From Thermoanaerobaculia bacterium (GTDB lineage Bacteria; Acidobacteriota; Thermoanaerobaculia; Multivoradales; J023): 64,000 bases of DNA. Made by a program: the position numbers and the translations under genes. Under the pieces are notes generated by a model, which searched no databases, was not told where the DNA came from, and saw only the letters and a program-made list of their open reading frames with translations. Location of the stretch: assembly GCA_030431255.1 (NCBI GenBank), contig JAUIJL010000010.1, positions 62,001 through 126,000 on the forward strand, written 5' to 3'. Positions 1-7,452 of the stretch are shown in pieces; position 1 is the stretch's first letter, and each line of letters opens with the position of its first letter.

Positions 1-1075
1 CCGGCTCATTCACCTGCGCGAACGCCTGTTCAACGACACGAAGGAACCGGTGGTGGTGGTCGCAGGTGAGGGCTTCGGGGTCGCTGGATCCATCGAGGTT
101 CACTCGGTCGACACCGCGGGGCAGCTTCGGGAGCTGCTACAAACATCGGTGAGCGCCTTTCGTCGGAGATCTGCCAAAAACGCTCAGCAAACCCTCAAAA
201 ACGGCCGTAGGGTTTCGTCCAAGGCGCTGGCAGCGATGGCTCAAGTAGAGTTGACCAGAGGCACCTCGGAGCTGGCCGGCATAGCCACCACGCGCATCGG
301 TATCGTCACCGGCGCCAACAGTCATTTCATCCGGACCGAAAGCGACCTGCGCCATCTCGACGTCCCCTCAAGGGCACGGCACGGGATCGTTTCCCGAACG
401 AAGTGGCTCGCTGGCATCGACTTCACGACCGAAGACCATGAACACGTCGCAATGTCGGGAGAGCGAGCCTATTTGGTCAGGCCGTCGCCGGATTTGGAGC
501 ATCTTCCCGGTGTCCGTCGCTGGATCGAGGAGGGCGAAGCCGCGGGGGTCGACACGCATCACAAATGCGAAAAACGTGATCCCTGGTTCCGGGTCGACCT
601 GCCGACTCGGCCCGATGCCTTCCTCACCTCCACGCGACTTGGACCTCCACGCCTGGTGATCAACAGAACCGATCTGTGTTGCACCAACACCCTTTACGCG
701 GTGAGGTTTAAGCTTCCAAAAGGCGTCCAACCCGAATGCATCGCTCTGGGGTTCCTGACAACCTATGTTGCCCTCTGGGCTGAGCTCCACGGGCGGCGCT
801 ACGGCGGTGGAGCTCTGAAGCTGGATCTCAGTGCTCTGGCTCGGTTGCCGGTCCCGATCGTGCCCAGCTCCATTCATGATTTCGTGGCGGTCAATGAGGC
901 GCTCCGGGCCGGTAGAGAGCATCGTGCTCGCGAGATGGCGGATCGAGCGGTCTTACAAGAAGGGCTTGGTATTGAAAAAGCTACCCTCAACGACATGAGA
1001 ACCGCCCTTCGTGATCTGGCCCGGCAAAGGGTGCCCGACGAGAAAGAGTCCTGTCTTGGCGAAGTTTACGGTTGA
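1..1075 (+). CDS. N6-adenine DNA methyltransferase, C-terminal part (5' end outside window)
   Basis: The frame is open from base 2 to the TGA at 1073-1075, so this is the 3' end of a longer gene. What is visible looks like the target-recognition and C-terminal region of an Eco57I/type IIG-like adenine methylase: a segment around GIVTGANSHFI, then RLVINRTDLCCTNTLY, then LGFLTTYVALWAELHGRRY and LSALARLPVP, the pattern seen where such enzymes contact specific DNA. The SAM-binding and NPPY motifs would lie upstream and cannot be checked. It overlaps the next gene by about 20 bases if that starts at TTG 1056, which implies co-translation. A nuclease domain could be present upstream; none is visible here. 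The family call is by pattern only. Confidence 0.72.
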   Translation, partial: RLIHLRERLFNDTKEPVVVVAGEGFGVAGSIEVHSVDTAGQLRELLQTSVSAFRRRSAKNAQQTLKNGRRVSSKALAAMAQVELTRGTSELAGIATTRIGIVTGANSHFIRTESDLRHLDVPSRARHGIVSRTKWLAGIDFTTEDHEHVAMSGERAYLVRPSPDLEHLPGVRRWIEEGEAAGVDTHHKCEKRDPWFRVDLPTRPDAFLTSTRLGPPRLVINRTDLCCTNTLYAVRFKLPKGVQPECIALGFLTTYVALWAELHGRRYGGGALKLDLSALARLPVPIVPSSIHDFVAVNEALRAGREHRAREMADRAVLQEGLGIEKATLNDMRTALRDLARQRVPDEKESCLGEVYG

Positions 1076-3416
1076 TACCCATCTATTTCGCGAGCTCGGA
1101 GAGCTTCTCGTCGGCCGCGATTCAACAGCTCTCATCGAGCTGATCAAGAATTCCTATGACGCGGACGCCACCGAGGTCGTGGTTCTGGGTCGACATCTCG
1201 ATGATCCCGAGAAGGGCCTCATCACGATTTCGGACGACGGCACCGGCATGACCGGGACACAATTCGAGCGAGGCTTTCTGCGGGTGGCGTCGCGCCTCAA
1301 GGATAGTGGTGATCGGAAATCCAGGAAGCTTTCTCGCCGGTTCACCGGGGCTAAAGGCATTGGACGGCTCGCCGCTCACAAGCTGGCCAAGCTGCTCGAG
1401 GTGGAGAGCATCCCTTGGCCATTTGATGAGGAGGACGGCTCGCAGCCTAATCCATCCGACGACGAGCGCCTTGCCATCGATGCTCGCATCGATTGGGACG
1501 CCGTTGAGAAATTTGAAACACTCGACAAAATCGATGATTCAGACGCGGTGACGGTTCAGCACCTGCCTGTCCCTTCTTCTGCGAGCAGCGGCACTGTTCT
1601 GCGCTTGTCGAAGCTGCGCAGGCGTTGGACGAAATCGGAGAGAGCTCGCTTCTTCGCCGAAGTCCAGTCTTTCGATCCGCCCGCCTTCCTCACGCGCAAG
1701 CTTCGACGATCCATCGTCGAGGAAGAGCTGCTTTTCGACGAGCCTCTGGTTCGCCTGGCTTCGTCGGAAGGCCGGCAATTCTCCGTTCGCCTTGAGGGCG
1801 AATTCGCCTCAGGCGACGACTATTGGCGCCTCATGGAAGAGCACGCCTCTTGGGTCATTGAGATCCGGTGTCGTCCCGGTGATCCGAAGGTCCACTACGC
1901 CATAGCGCCAACCAAGAGGACTCTCAAGGACCTCCCTAATGCCAAGCCGTACTTTGCCGACCACGACCACCCGGCCGCGGAAACCGGACCATTCTTCGAC
2001 GCCAGACTTTTTCTGCGCAAAGGCAACTTGGCGGTGACGGGTGACCAGCGCACCTGGGCAAGCCGCTCGAGCGGGGTGCGGGTCTATATGGAGGGATTTC
2101 GTGTCCTTCCTTATGGTGAGCCGCAAAATGACTGGCTGAAAATCGACGCGGACTATACCCGGCGAGCCCGGACGCTCGATACGCTGAAGAACTGGGATCT
2201 CGAGGACCTGGACTACCCAGACGACAAAGATGCGGCGCTTACTTTTTTCCCCAACAACAACTATTTCGGAGCGGTCTTTCTCGTTCACGAGCATGCGGAG
2301 AACATGCGCATGCTGGTGAATCGCGAAGGCTTTGTGCCCGAGGGCGGCTACGATCACTTGACTCTTTTGGTCCGTACGGGAATTGACCTCTGCACCCGCG
2401 TTTACGCTTCGGCGTCCTTCCTTGATCGAGAGGCCCGAAGAGAACGCCGCCGCAAGGCACGCACTGAAGCTACAGAAGAGCCCTCGAAGCTACAACAGGA
2501 TTCTCCAGCATCAACCCCTTCCAAGCTTGGGGCAAGCCTTCGAGAAGCCACCGACGTGATCGCCAAAACCCGCGCCCACCTGATTTCCACGGGTCAGGGC
2601 CACGAAGCCAAAGATCTGGCCGATAAGCTGAGCGGCGTCTCCAAGGAGCTCCGAGCGCAAATAGACCGAACGGACGAGATGATTTCCGAGCAGTCGCTGC
2701 TTCGGGTCTTGGCTTCGGTCGGAACCCAAATGTCGGCGTTCGTACACGAGATCCGGTCCCTGCTCGGTGCAAGCCAAGCAGTGGAGCATGCCTTGGAGAA
2801 CCTGGCTGCCGATGCGGACCTGACTCCCGAGCAGCGACGAAAACTGAAAATGGTGCTTCAAGCCATCGGCGAGCTTCGTCGCGGTCTCGAGCGTGAGGCC
2901 TCATACCTAACCGACATTGTGTCCCCAGATGCGCGCCATCGACGGTCGCGACAGAAACTCGCGGAACGGTTTGAGGTCGCCAGTCGACTGATTGCGCTCT
3001 CAGCAGAGCGGCGGGGCATTCGGATTGAAAATCAGATCCCCGGCTCCATCAAGTCGCCCCCCATGTTCCCCGCTGAGGTAACCGCGGTGTTCACCAACCT
3101 CCTGAGCAACGCGGTCAAGGCGGCCGGAAGCGATGGCCAGATCCGAGCGAGCGCCCATCTTGAAGACGATGGATCGATCAGACTGCTGGTGCAGAACACA
3201 GGTGTCGCCGTGGATCTACCAAAGGCCGAATCCTGGTTCCTTCCTTTCGAGTCGACCACCGCTGAGGTAGACCCGGTGCTGGGTCAAGGCATGGGCCTCG
3301 GTCTTCCGATCACCCGGCGCATGCTCGATGATTACGGAGCTGAAATTCGATTCGTTCCCCCTGCAACCGAACCTTTCGCCACGGCCGTTGAGATCAAATT
3401 TCCGGGAGATAAATAG
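1056..3416 (+). CDS. GHKL ATPase fused to a histidine-kinase-like module
   Basis: About 786 residues if translated from TTG 1056 (preceded by a purine-rich GAGAAAGAG); GTG 1011 is an alternative that adds 15 residues. The N-terminal half carries GHKL ATP-binding motifs: N-box ELIKNSYDADA (Asn about 32), ISDDGTGM and GAKGIGRLAAHKLAK, as in MutL/Hsp90/MORC-like ATPases. After a charged linker (about residues 465-520) comes a second, histidine-kinase-like half: H-box FVHEIRSLLGAS (His about 564), then a second HATPase with NLLSNAVKAAG and QGMGLGLPITRRML. No membrane segment is seen, so it should be cytosolic. It sits between the methylase and a receiver protein, so a phosphorelay to that receiver is the natural inference. 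Two ATPase folds in one chain is unusual for a plain sensor kinase. Confidence 0.85.
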   Translation: MAKFTVDTHLFRELGELLVGRDSTALIELIKNSYDADATEVVVLGRHLDDPEKGLITISDDGTGMTGTQFERGFLRVASRLKDSGDRKSRKLSRRFTGAKGIGRLAAHKLAKLLEVESIPWPFDEEDGSQPNPSDDERLAIDARIDWDAVEKFETLDKIDDSDAVTVQHLPVPSSASSGTVLRLSKLRRRWTKSERARFFAEVQSFDPPAFLTRKLRRSIVEEELLFDEPLVRLASSEGRQFSVRLEGEFASGDDYWRLMEEHASWVIEIRCRPGDPKVHYAIAPTKRTLKDLPNAKPYFADHDHPAAETGPFFDARLFLRKGNLAVTGDQRTWASRSSGVRVYMEGFRVLPYGEPQNDWLKIDADYTRRARTLDTLKNWDLEDLDYPDDKDAALTFFPNNNYFGAVFLVHEHAENMRMLVNREGFVPEGGYDHLTLLVRTGIDLCTRVYASASFLDREARRERRRKARTEATEEPSKLQQDSPASTPSKLGASLREATDVIAKTRAHLISTGQGHEAKDLADKLSGVSKELRAQIDRTDEMISEQSLLRVLASVGTQMSAFVHEIRSLLGASQAVEHALENLAADADLTPEQRRKLKMVLQAIGELRRGLEREASYLTDIVSPDARHRRSRQKLAERFEVASRLIALSAERRGIRIENQIPGSIKSPPMFPAEVTAVFTNLLSNAVKAAGSDGQIRASAHLEDDGSIRLLVQNTGVAVDLPKAESWFLPFESTTAEVDPVLGQGMGLGLPITRRMLDDYGAEIRFVPPATEPFATAVEIKFPGDK

Positions 3417-3419
3417 GCG

Positions 3420-4571
3420 ATGAGTGCCGCAGACCTTCCCCATATCCTGATCGTCGACGACGAAGACACATCTCATATTCATGGGTTCGACGATCTGGCT
3501 AAGGCGAAAGCAAGACATCCAAATGATGTCGAAGCCCAAGATCTGGACTGGGCCAATCTTGTGCTCATGGATTTCAAAATCGAGCATTGGGGCGAGCGGG
3601 ATGAGCTGGACCAAATCTCCCTCCAGCCCTCGAATGGGCTCGCCCTAGCCGCCGTGCTTCGCGAGTATGCGGACAGCCAACCCGGCCAGGATGGGGCTTA
3701 TACCGCGTTCGCTATACATTCCGGGCATGTCGGCGAGATCTCCCAAAGACTGCATACCACCAACAAAGCGGCCCATGTGGTCGCCCGTTTGAACAACCTC
3801 GAGTGGGTTTTCGACAAGGCCGAGGATTCGAGATTCCAAAGGTCGGCCCAACTTGCGAAGGCGATCCGCATGATTTCCGGTCGATGGGAGGAAGTCGAGA
3901 GGCAAGGAACGGAGTCAGCGGCAAAGAGCCTCTTGCAATTACCTTCAGGATTGCCTTGGAGCTCACGGGCGATCGACGAGATCATTCTCAACCAAATTCC
4001 GCTCTCTGAGTTTTCGGCAGGCACTAACGGTCTGCAATTTCTTCGTTGGATGTTGCACGCCGTGCTGCCCTATCCGACTTTTCTTTGGGCCGAGCAATGG
4101 GTAGCGGCGCGACTAGGGATCACGCTAGGGTCGCTTCGAAAAGTGCTCGGCGGAGAATCTGAGCTGGCCAGGGGATTAGAGCAATGCAAATACTGCGGCA
4201 TCCTCGAGTCCTTCCTCGAGGAGAGATGGTGGCAGGCGGGAGTGGAGCAATACGCCTGGGAAATTCGCTCGTCGGGTGCTCGTGATCCGGAAAAGTTCCA
4301 TCAGGAGCTTGAATCACGAGCTGGCTCGGGGCTCGAACGCCTCGACTTCTCTTCACCCGTCGTTTGCATCAACAAAGATCTCGCTCCCTCGGATGAGCTC
4401 TGCGATCTTGAGGAAGCGGTTCGGATAGTGCCGGACCTTTGGCCAGCCTATGCCGGGACGGCTTATGCCACGATTTCGAGCGTAGAAGATGATCCCGACC
4501 TCGCCGCTGTGGTCCATCCCTTGGACCGAGATCGAATAGATAAGGGCTCTCGGAGCGATTCGGAGGGCTGA
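3420..4571 (+). CDS. Receiver-domain protein with unknown C-terminal region
   Basis: 383 residues, starting three bases after the preceding stop. The first ~150 residues look like a divergent receiver: ILIVDDED (acidic pair D13-D14), phosphoacceptor-type LVLMDFKIEHW (D51), then PSNGLALAAVLREY and AFAIHSGH with Ser where receivers have Ser/Thr. The residues between D14 and D51 are unusually polar. Residues about 185-383 match nothing I know; they include CKYCG (two Cys, not a full zinc finger) and a conserved-looking end, VVCINKDLAPSD and DLWPAYAGTAY. There is no recognisable DNA-binding domain, so this is probably not an ordinary transcription factor. The likely input is the upstream kinase-like ATPase. 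The receiver call is fairly firm; the output is unknown. Confidence 0.78.
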   Translation: MSAADLPHILIVDDEDTSHIHGFDDLAKAKARHPNDVEAQDLDWANLVLMDFKIEHWGERDELDQISLQPSNGLALAAVLREYADSQPGQDGAYTAFAIHSGHVGEISQRLHTTNKAAHVVARLNNLEWVFDKAEDSRFQRSAQLAKAIRMISGRWEEVERQGTESAAKSLLQLPSGLPWSSRAIDEIILNQIPLSEFSAGTNGLQFLRWMLHAVLPYPTFLWAEQWVAARLGITLGSLRKVLGGESELARGLEQCKYCGILESFLEERWWQAGVEQYAWEIRSSGARDPEKFHQELESRAGSGLERLDFSSPVVCINKDLAPSDELCDLEEAVRIVPDLWPAYAGTAYATISSVEDDPDLAAVVHPLDRDRIDKGSRSDSEG

Positions 4572-4572
4572 C

Positions 4573-5307
4573 GTGTCGAAGCTTCTATTCAGCCCGTCTG
4601 AGCTCCTGTCTGAAATTGGAGCCTTGAGCGAGCTTGCTGCGAAATTTCTCGATCCCGCAGGCTTTCAACTCAAGCAACTGGCAACTGACATCAGGGGCTT
4701 GATCGCGCAACAGTCCGGCTCGACAGTTCTAGAGATCCCAGAAAGCTGGCCTCTCCGAACGCGCATCAGCAAGGGGGACTACGAAACTTCCGGCAAGTCG
4801 AATCGCGAGGTGTTTGCCGAGATCACAGGGATCTGGAAAATAGAGCTGAGCAAGCGCGGACTGACGTCTGGTCGACGGAATAGGAAAGTCAGGCCGAAGC
4901 CCTTGATAGGTTATTCTGGCCTGGCCTCGATGACGATCACCGTCTACGACCAGACGGCGTCCGAAAACAGAATCGCCCACTCGCAGATGGATGTGGGAGA
5001 TCTCAACGCTCCAGGGTGTTTCTTTCACACCCACTCATTCATCGACAGTAGCTTTCCGGTCCCCCGGCACCCCAACCTATTTCCAACGCCGATGTCGGCT
5101 ATCGAATTCGTGCTCGGAGAGCTATTCCAAACCAGCTGGGAGCGGGCCGTCTCCGGCAGCACGGATCCACCCCAACGCTGGCGGTCCATTCAGCAGAAAA
5201 GGCTCAAGGCCATTTTGGCTTGGCAAATGGAGCGTGTTGGTCAGGCGACTGCGAGTCCCTGGATCGCAATCAAGACCATGAACCCGCCACCGGATATCTT
5301 CGTTTGA
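4573..5307 (+). CDS. Unknown protein, last gene of the methylase/ATPase/receiver unit
   Basis: 244 residues from GTG 4573, one base after the previous stop, so almost certainly co-translated. I do not recognise the family. Features: a helical N-terminus (residues 1-45), a basic stretch SGRRNRKVRPKP near residue 100, a beta-rich middle (SMTITVYDQTASENRIAHSQ) and a Cys/His motif CFFHTHSF followed by a Pro-rich loop and MSAIEFVLGELF. The HTH motif recalls JAB/MPN metalloproteases, but the spacing to the following Ser/acidic residue is far too long, so I do not claim that activity. No signal peptide or membrane segment. It may be the effector or a sensing subunit of the unit. Confidence 0.7.
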   Translation: MSKLLFSPSELLSEIGALSELAAKFLDPAGFQLKQLATDIRGLIAQQSGSTVLEIPESWPLRTRISKGDYETSGKSNREVFAEITGIWKIELSKRGLTSGRRNRKVRPKPLIGYSGLASMTITVYDQTASENRIAHSQMDVGDLNAPGCFFHTHSFIDSSFPVPRHPNLFPTPMSAIEFVLGELFQTSWERAVSGSTDPPQRWRSIQQKRLKAILAWQMERVGQATASPWIAIKTMNPPPDIFV

Positions 5308-5314
5308 GGGAGCT

Positions 5315-6199
5315 TCAAGGGCCAACCCGCCAAGGCATCGCTCCCTTCTGTTCTTGCCACTCTTCGATGTCGACCCGCACCACACGGCCTTCATGTCCCG
5401 GCAGATCATCCTCTTCCAGGGAGCGATGCAACAACTCGGTGCGTCCGGTCACTTGCAGCACGTCCCCGGACTCGAAGTCCACGAAGAGCAAGCCGGCCCG
5501 GGCATGCAGCTGCATATTGCCGAGGGAGTTGAATAGGTTGTTGCCGCTGAAGTCGGCGAATTCCAAGGCTTGCTCGCCCCGTCGCCGGACGAAACCGGGT
5601 GGGCCGCCGCGATGGGACGCGTCCGCGCCGCCGCCGGGACGGTAGGTGGCTAGGAAGAAGGTGTCCGCGCGCTCTATGCGAGCCCATTGCGTCTCGTCGA
5701 GTCCCAATCCGCAGCTCACCTCACCCGGCTCTTCGTCCACGGACTCGAGCCGCCGTCGCTGGATGTGCTGGGGGCAATTGGAGTAGACCTCGTCGGCGAC
5801 GATTTCCACTGAGCCCTCTGCTGAGCCGACCGCGCCGACGAGTCTCGCTCGTCCGTTCAAACGCATGCGACGTCGGGCCTCTGGCTGGATCACCAACAGA
5901 CCGACCGGACCCGGCCATCGGATCCTTTGACGGCTGATCGGATCCAATGACGCGGCGGGCAGCCGCACGGTCACGTCGTCCACGATTTGCAGAAAACCCG
6001 GCTGTCCGGACCAGAGGGCGGCCCAGGGACGTTCTTCCTCGTCGATCACCGAGGCGACGGCAAAGGGTTGGCGGGTGAGGAAATCCGCGGCGATCGGCGG
6101 AATGGAACGGCGGATCGAGGCGGCCACCCGACCGCCCATCTCCGCCACACCGTACCGCCGCTGAAGCTCCAGCTCGCCTCGATGCAGCGGCCCGGACAT
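5315..6199 (-). CDS. Pyridoxamine 5'-phosphate oxidase-like (split-barrel flavin) protein
   Basis: 294 residues from the ATG at 6199, which overlaps the stop of the VOC gene (TGATG arrangement), so the two are translationally coupled. Residues such as FLTRQPFAVASVIDEEERP, PWAALWSGQPGFL, GPVGLLVIQPEARRRMRLNG and FFLATYRPGGGADASHRGG fit the PNPOx-like split beta-barrel that binds FMN or F420/heme, with a repeat of the domain in the second half (FADFSGNNLFNSLGN, AGLLFVDFESGDVLQVTG). The substrate cannot be told. The frame stays open upstream of 6199, but that part has arginine-rich junk composition and overlaps the VOC gene, so the short start is preferred. It converges on the unknown gene ending at 5307. 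Confidence 0.82.
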   Translation of the reverse strand: MSGPLHRGELELQRRYGVAEMGGRVAASIRRSIPPIAADFLTRQPFAVASVIDEEERPWAALWSGQPGFLQIVDDVTVRLPAASLDPISRQRIRWPGPVGLLVIQPEARRRMRLNGRARLVGAVGSAEGSVEIVADEVYSNCPQHIQRRRLESVDEEPGEVSCGLGLDETQWARIERADTFFLATYRPGGGADASHRGGPPGFVRRRGEQALEFADFSGNNLFNSLGNMQLHARAGLLFVDFESGDVLQVTGRTELLHRSLEEDDLPGHEGRVVRVDIEEWQEQKGAMPWRVGP

Positions 6200-6681
6200 C
6201 AGAAGAACCCGCAGGCCGGCGCCGAGCCGCTGGGGGCGGGTCGATCCCCGACATCCGGAGCGTAAAACTCGATCCGCGATCCGTCGGGATCCTCGAAGAA
6301 GAGACCCCCGGAGGCGGAGCCCTCGGAGTGGGCAACGATGCCACCGTTCAGCACCGTGGCTCCCCGTGCGCGCAGACGCTGCTCGAGCTCCTCGATCTGC
6401 TCGCGGGAGCTGACCTGGAATGCGAGATGGTGAAGCCCGGGACGCGAGCGATCGAAGCGATCCCGACTCTGCTGCCAAAGGGTGATCGTCAATTGCCGAT
6501 CGATTCCGAGAAAGGCGTAGGCGCGTTCCGGATCGTCGGAGCGATTCAACAGCTCCAGCCCCAACAACTCGGTGTAGAAGCTGACCGAGCAGTCCAGATC
6601 GGTGACGTTGATGCCCACATGGCCCACCTGGAGATCGGTGGCAGGGGTATTCGAGGGAAGAGATTCGGCTTGTGCAGACAC
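6199..6681 (-). CDS. VOC (glyoxalase/dioxygenase superfamily) protein
   Basis: 160 residues. Classic vicinal-oxygen-chelate pattern: VGHVGINVTDLDCSVSFYTE at residues 18-37, LGLELLNR, RPGLHHLAFQVSS in the middle and GGLFFEDPDGSRIEFYAPD near the end. Metal-ligand positions are visible (the first His in GHVGI, His in LHHLAF, Glu in RIEFY). Family members are small metalloenzymes or resistance proteins; the substrate is unknown. First gene of a two-gene unit with the PNPOx-like gene, transcribed away from the CGNR regulator, with a palindromic operator candidate about 30 bases upstream. Confidence 0.87.
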   Translation of the reverse strand: MSAQAESLPSNTPATDLQVGHVGINVTDLDCSVSFYTELLGLELLNRSDDPERAYAFLGIDRQLTITLWQQSRDRFDRSRPGLHHLAFQVSSREQIEELEQRLRARGATVLNGGIVAHSEGSASGGLFFEDPDGSRIEFYAPDVGDRPAPSGSAPACGFF

Positions 6682-6708
6682 GGTAGCTCCTTGTTGGCTC
6701 GTGATTTA

Positions 6709-6737
6709 TAACCTTCAAAACCATGCTTTGAAGGTTA
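6709..6737. promoter_or_regulatory. Perfect inverted repeat, operator candidate
   Basis: TAACCTTCAAA (6709-6719) and its exact reverse complement TTTGAAGGTTA (6727-6737) flank a 7-base spacer. It lies in the divergent intergenic space, 28 bases from the VOC start and 60 from the CGNR start. No T-run follows, so it is not a typical terminator. The natural reading is a dimeric regulator's binding site. Confidence 0.7.
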
Positions 6738-6758
6738 GTTGCCTGGAGATACGCAGAC

Positions 6759-6773
6759 TAACTTGCAAAGGTT
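6759..6773. promoter_or_regulatory. Degenerate second copy of the operator
   Basis: TAACTT-GCA-AAGGTT resembles the arms of the upstream palindrome (TAACCTT / AAGGTTA) with a shorter spacer. It is closer to the CGNR gene start. Weak alone; supported by proximity to the perfect copy. Confidence 0.35.
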
Positions 6774-6797
6774 CACTTAGACGGTTAGATTTTCAAC

Positions 6798-7379
6798 ATG
6801 AGCACGGACTTTTTCTTCGTCGGCAATCATCTGGCGGTCGATTTCACCAATACCGTGGTCCGCGGACCCGACGGCATCCAGGATCTGTTGACAGACGCGG
6901 ACGCCTTTCGGCGGTGGCTCCAGGCTGCCGGCCTGCCGCTGCCGGCGGCGGGGATCGACGCCACGGGTTTGGCGACGGCTTTGGAGCTACGAGAAGCGAT
7001 CCGTCGGGCCTTCGGAGCTTGGCGGACCGGCGAGGTTCCCGCCAAAAACGAGCTCAACATGCTCAACCGGGCCCTCGATCACCCCCGCCCGGTGCCGCTC
7101 TTGGCCCGCCGTGGCGACGAGCTGGTACGCCGGCTCCCCGACCTGGAGCTCTCCGTGGAAGAAGCCCTTTGGCCGATCGCCGATCGGGCTTCGGACCTGC
7201 TGGTCCGGGGAGATCGCCGACGCCTCAAAGCCTGCGCGGGTCACGACTGTGTGCTGAGCTTCCTCGACATCAGCCGCAACGGCTCCCGCCGCTGGTGCCG
7301 CATGGACGCATGCGGCAACCGCTCCAAAGCCGCCCGCCACTATCGCCGCTGCCGCCCGGATGACGGGCATTCCAAATAG
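6798..7379 (+). CDS. CGNR zinc-finger (ABATE-type) regulator
   Basis: 193 residues. N-terminal half has FVGNHLAVDFTNTVVRG followed by helices (LTDADAFRRWLQAAGL, ATALELREAIRRAF), the ABATE domain thought to bind stress ligands. The C-terminus carries the CGNR zinc finger: ACAGHDCVLSFLDIS, then RRWCRMDACGNRSKAARHYRR, with four Cys placed to bind zinc. Proteins of this type are predicted transcription regulators. It is divergent from the VOC/PNPOx-like pair and the palindrome at 6709-6737 lies between, so it probably controls that pair and possibly itself. Confidence 0.85.
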   Translation: MSTDFFFVGNHLAVDFTNTVVRGPDGIQDLLTDADAFRRWLQAAGLPLPAAGIDATGLATALELREAIRRAFGAWRTGEVPAKNELNMLNRALDHPRPVPLLARRGDELVRRLPDLELSVEEALWPIADRASDLLVRGDRRRLKACAGHDCVLSFLDISRNGSRRWCRMDACGNRSKAARHYRRCRPDDGHSK

Positions 7380-7398
7380 GAACGCTGCGCTGAAAGCG

Positions 7399-7433
7399 AA
7401 AAGCCGGACGATCCGTTGAATCGTCCGGCTTTT
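7399..7433. terminator. Bidirectional rho-independent terminator
   Basis: A 14-base perfect stem (AAAAGCCGGACGAT / ATCGTCCGGCTTTT) with a 7-base loop. The A/T ends give a U-run in either direction. It lies between the convergent CGNR and M23-peptidase genes. Confidence 0.85.
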
Positions 7434-7452
7434 CGAAGGCTCGCTCGCGCTC

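Noticed and set aside
4990-5110. JAB/MPN metalloprotease site in the fourth gene
   Set aside because: HTH is present, but the Ser/Asp needed next is about 21 residues away instead of about 8, and is followed by Glu rather than Asp.
6200-6724. N-terminal extension of the PNPOx-like frame to 6724
   Set aside because: It lies inside the VOC gene in another frame and is arginine-rich without domain; the ATG at 6199 coupled to the VOC stop is the better start.
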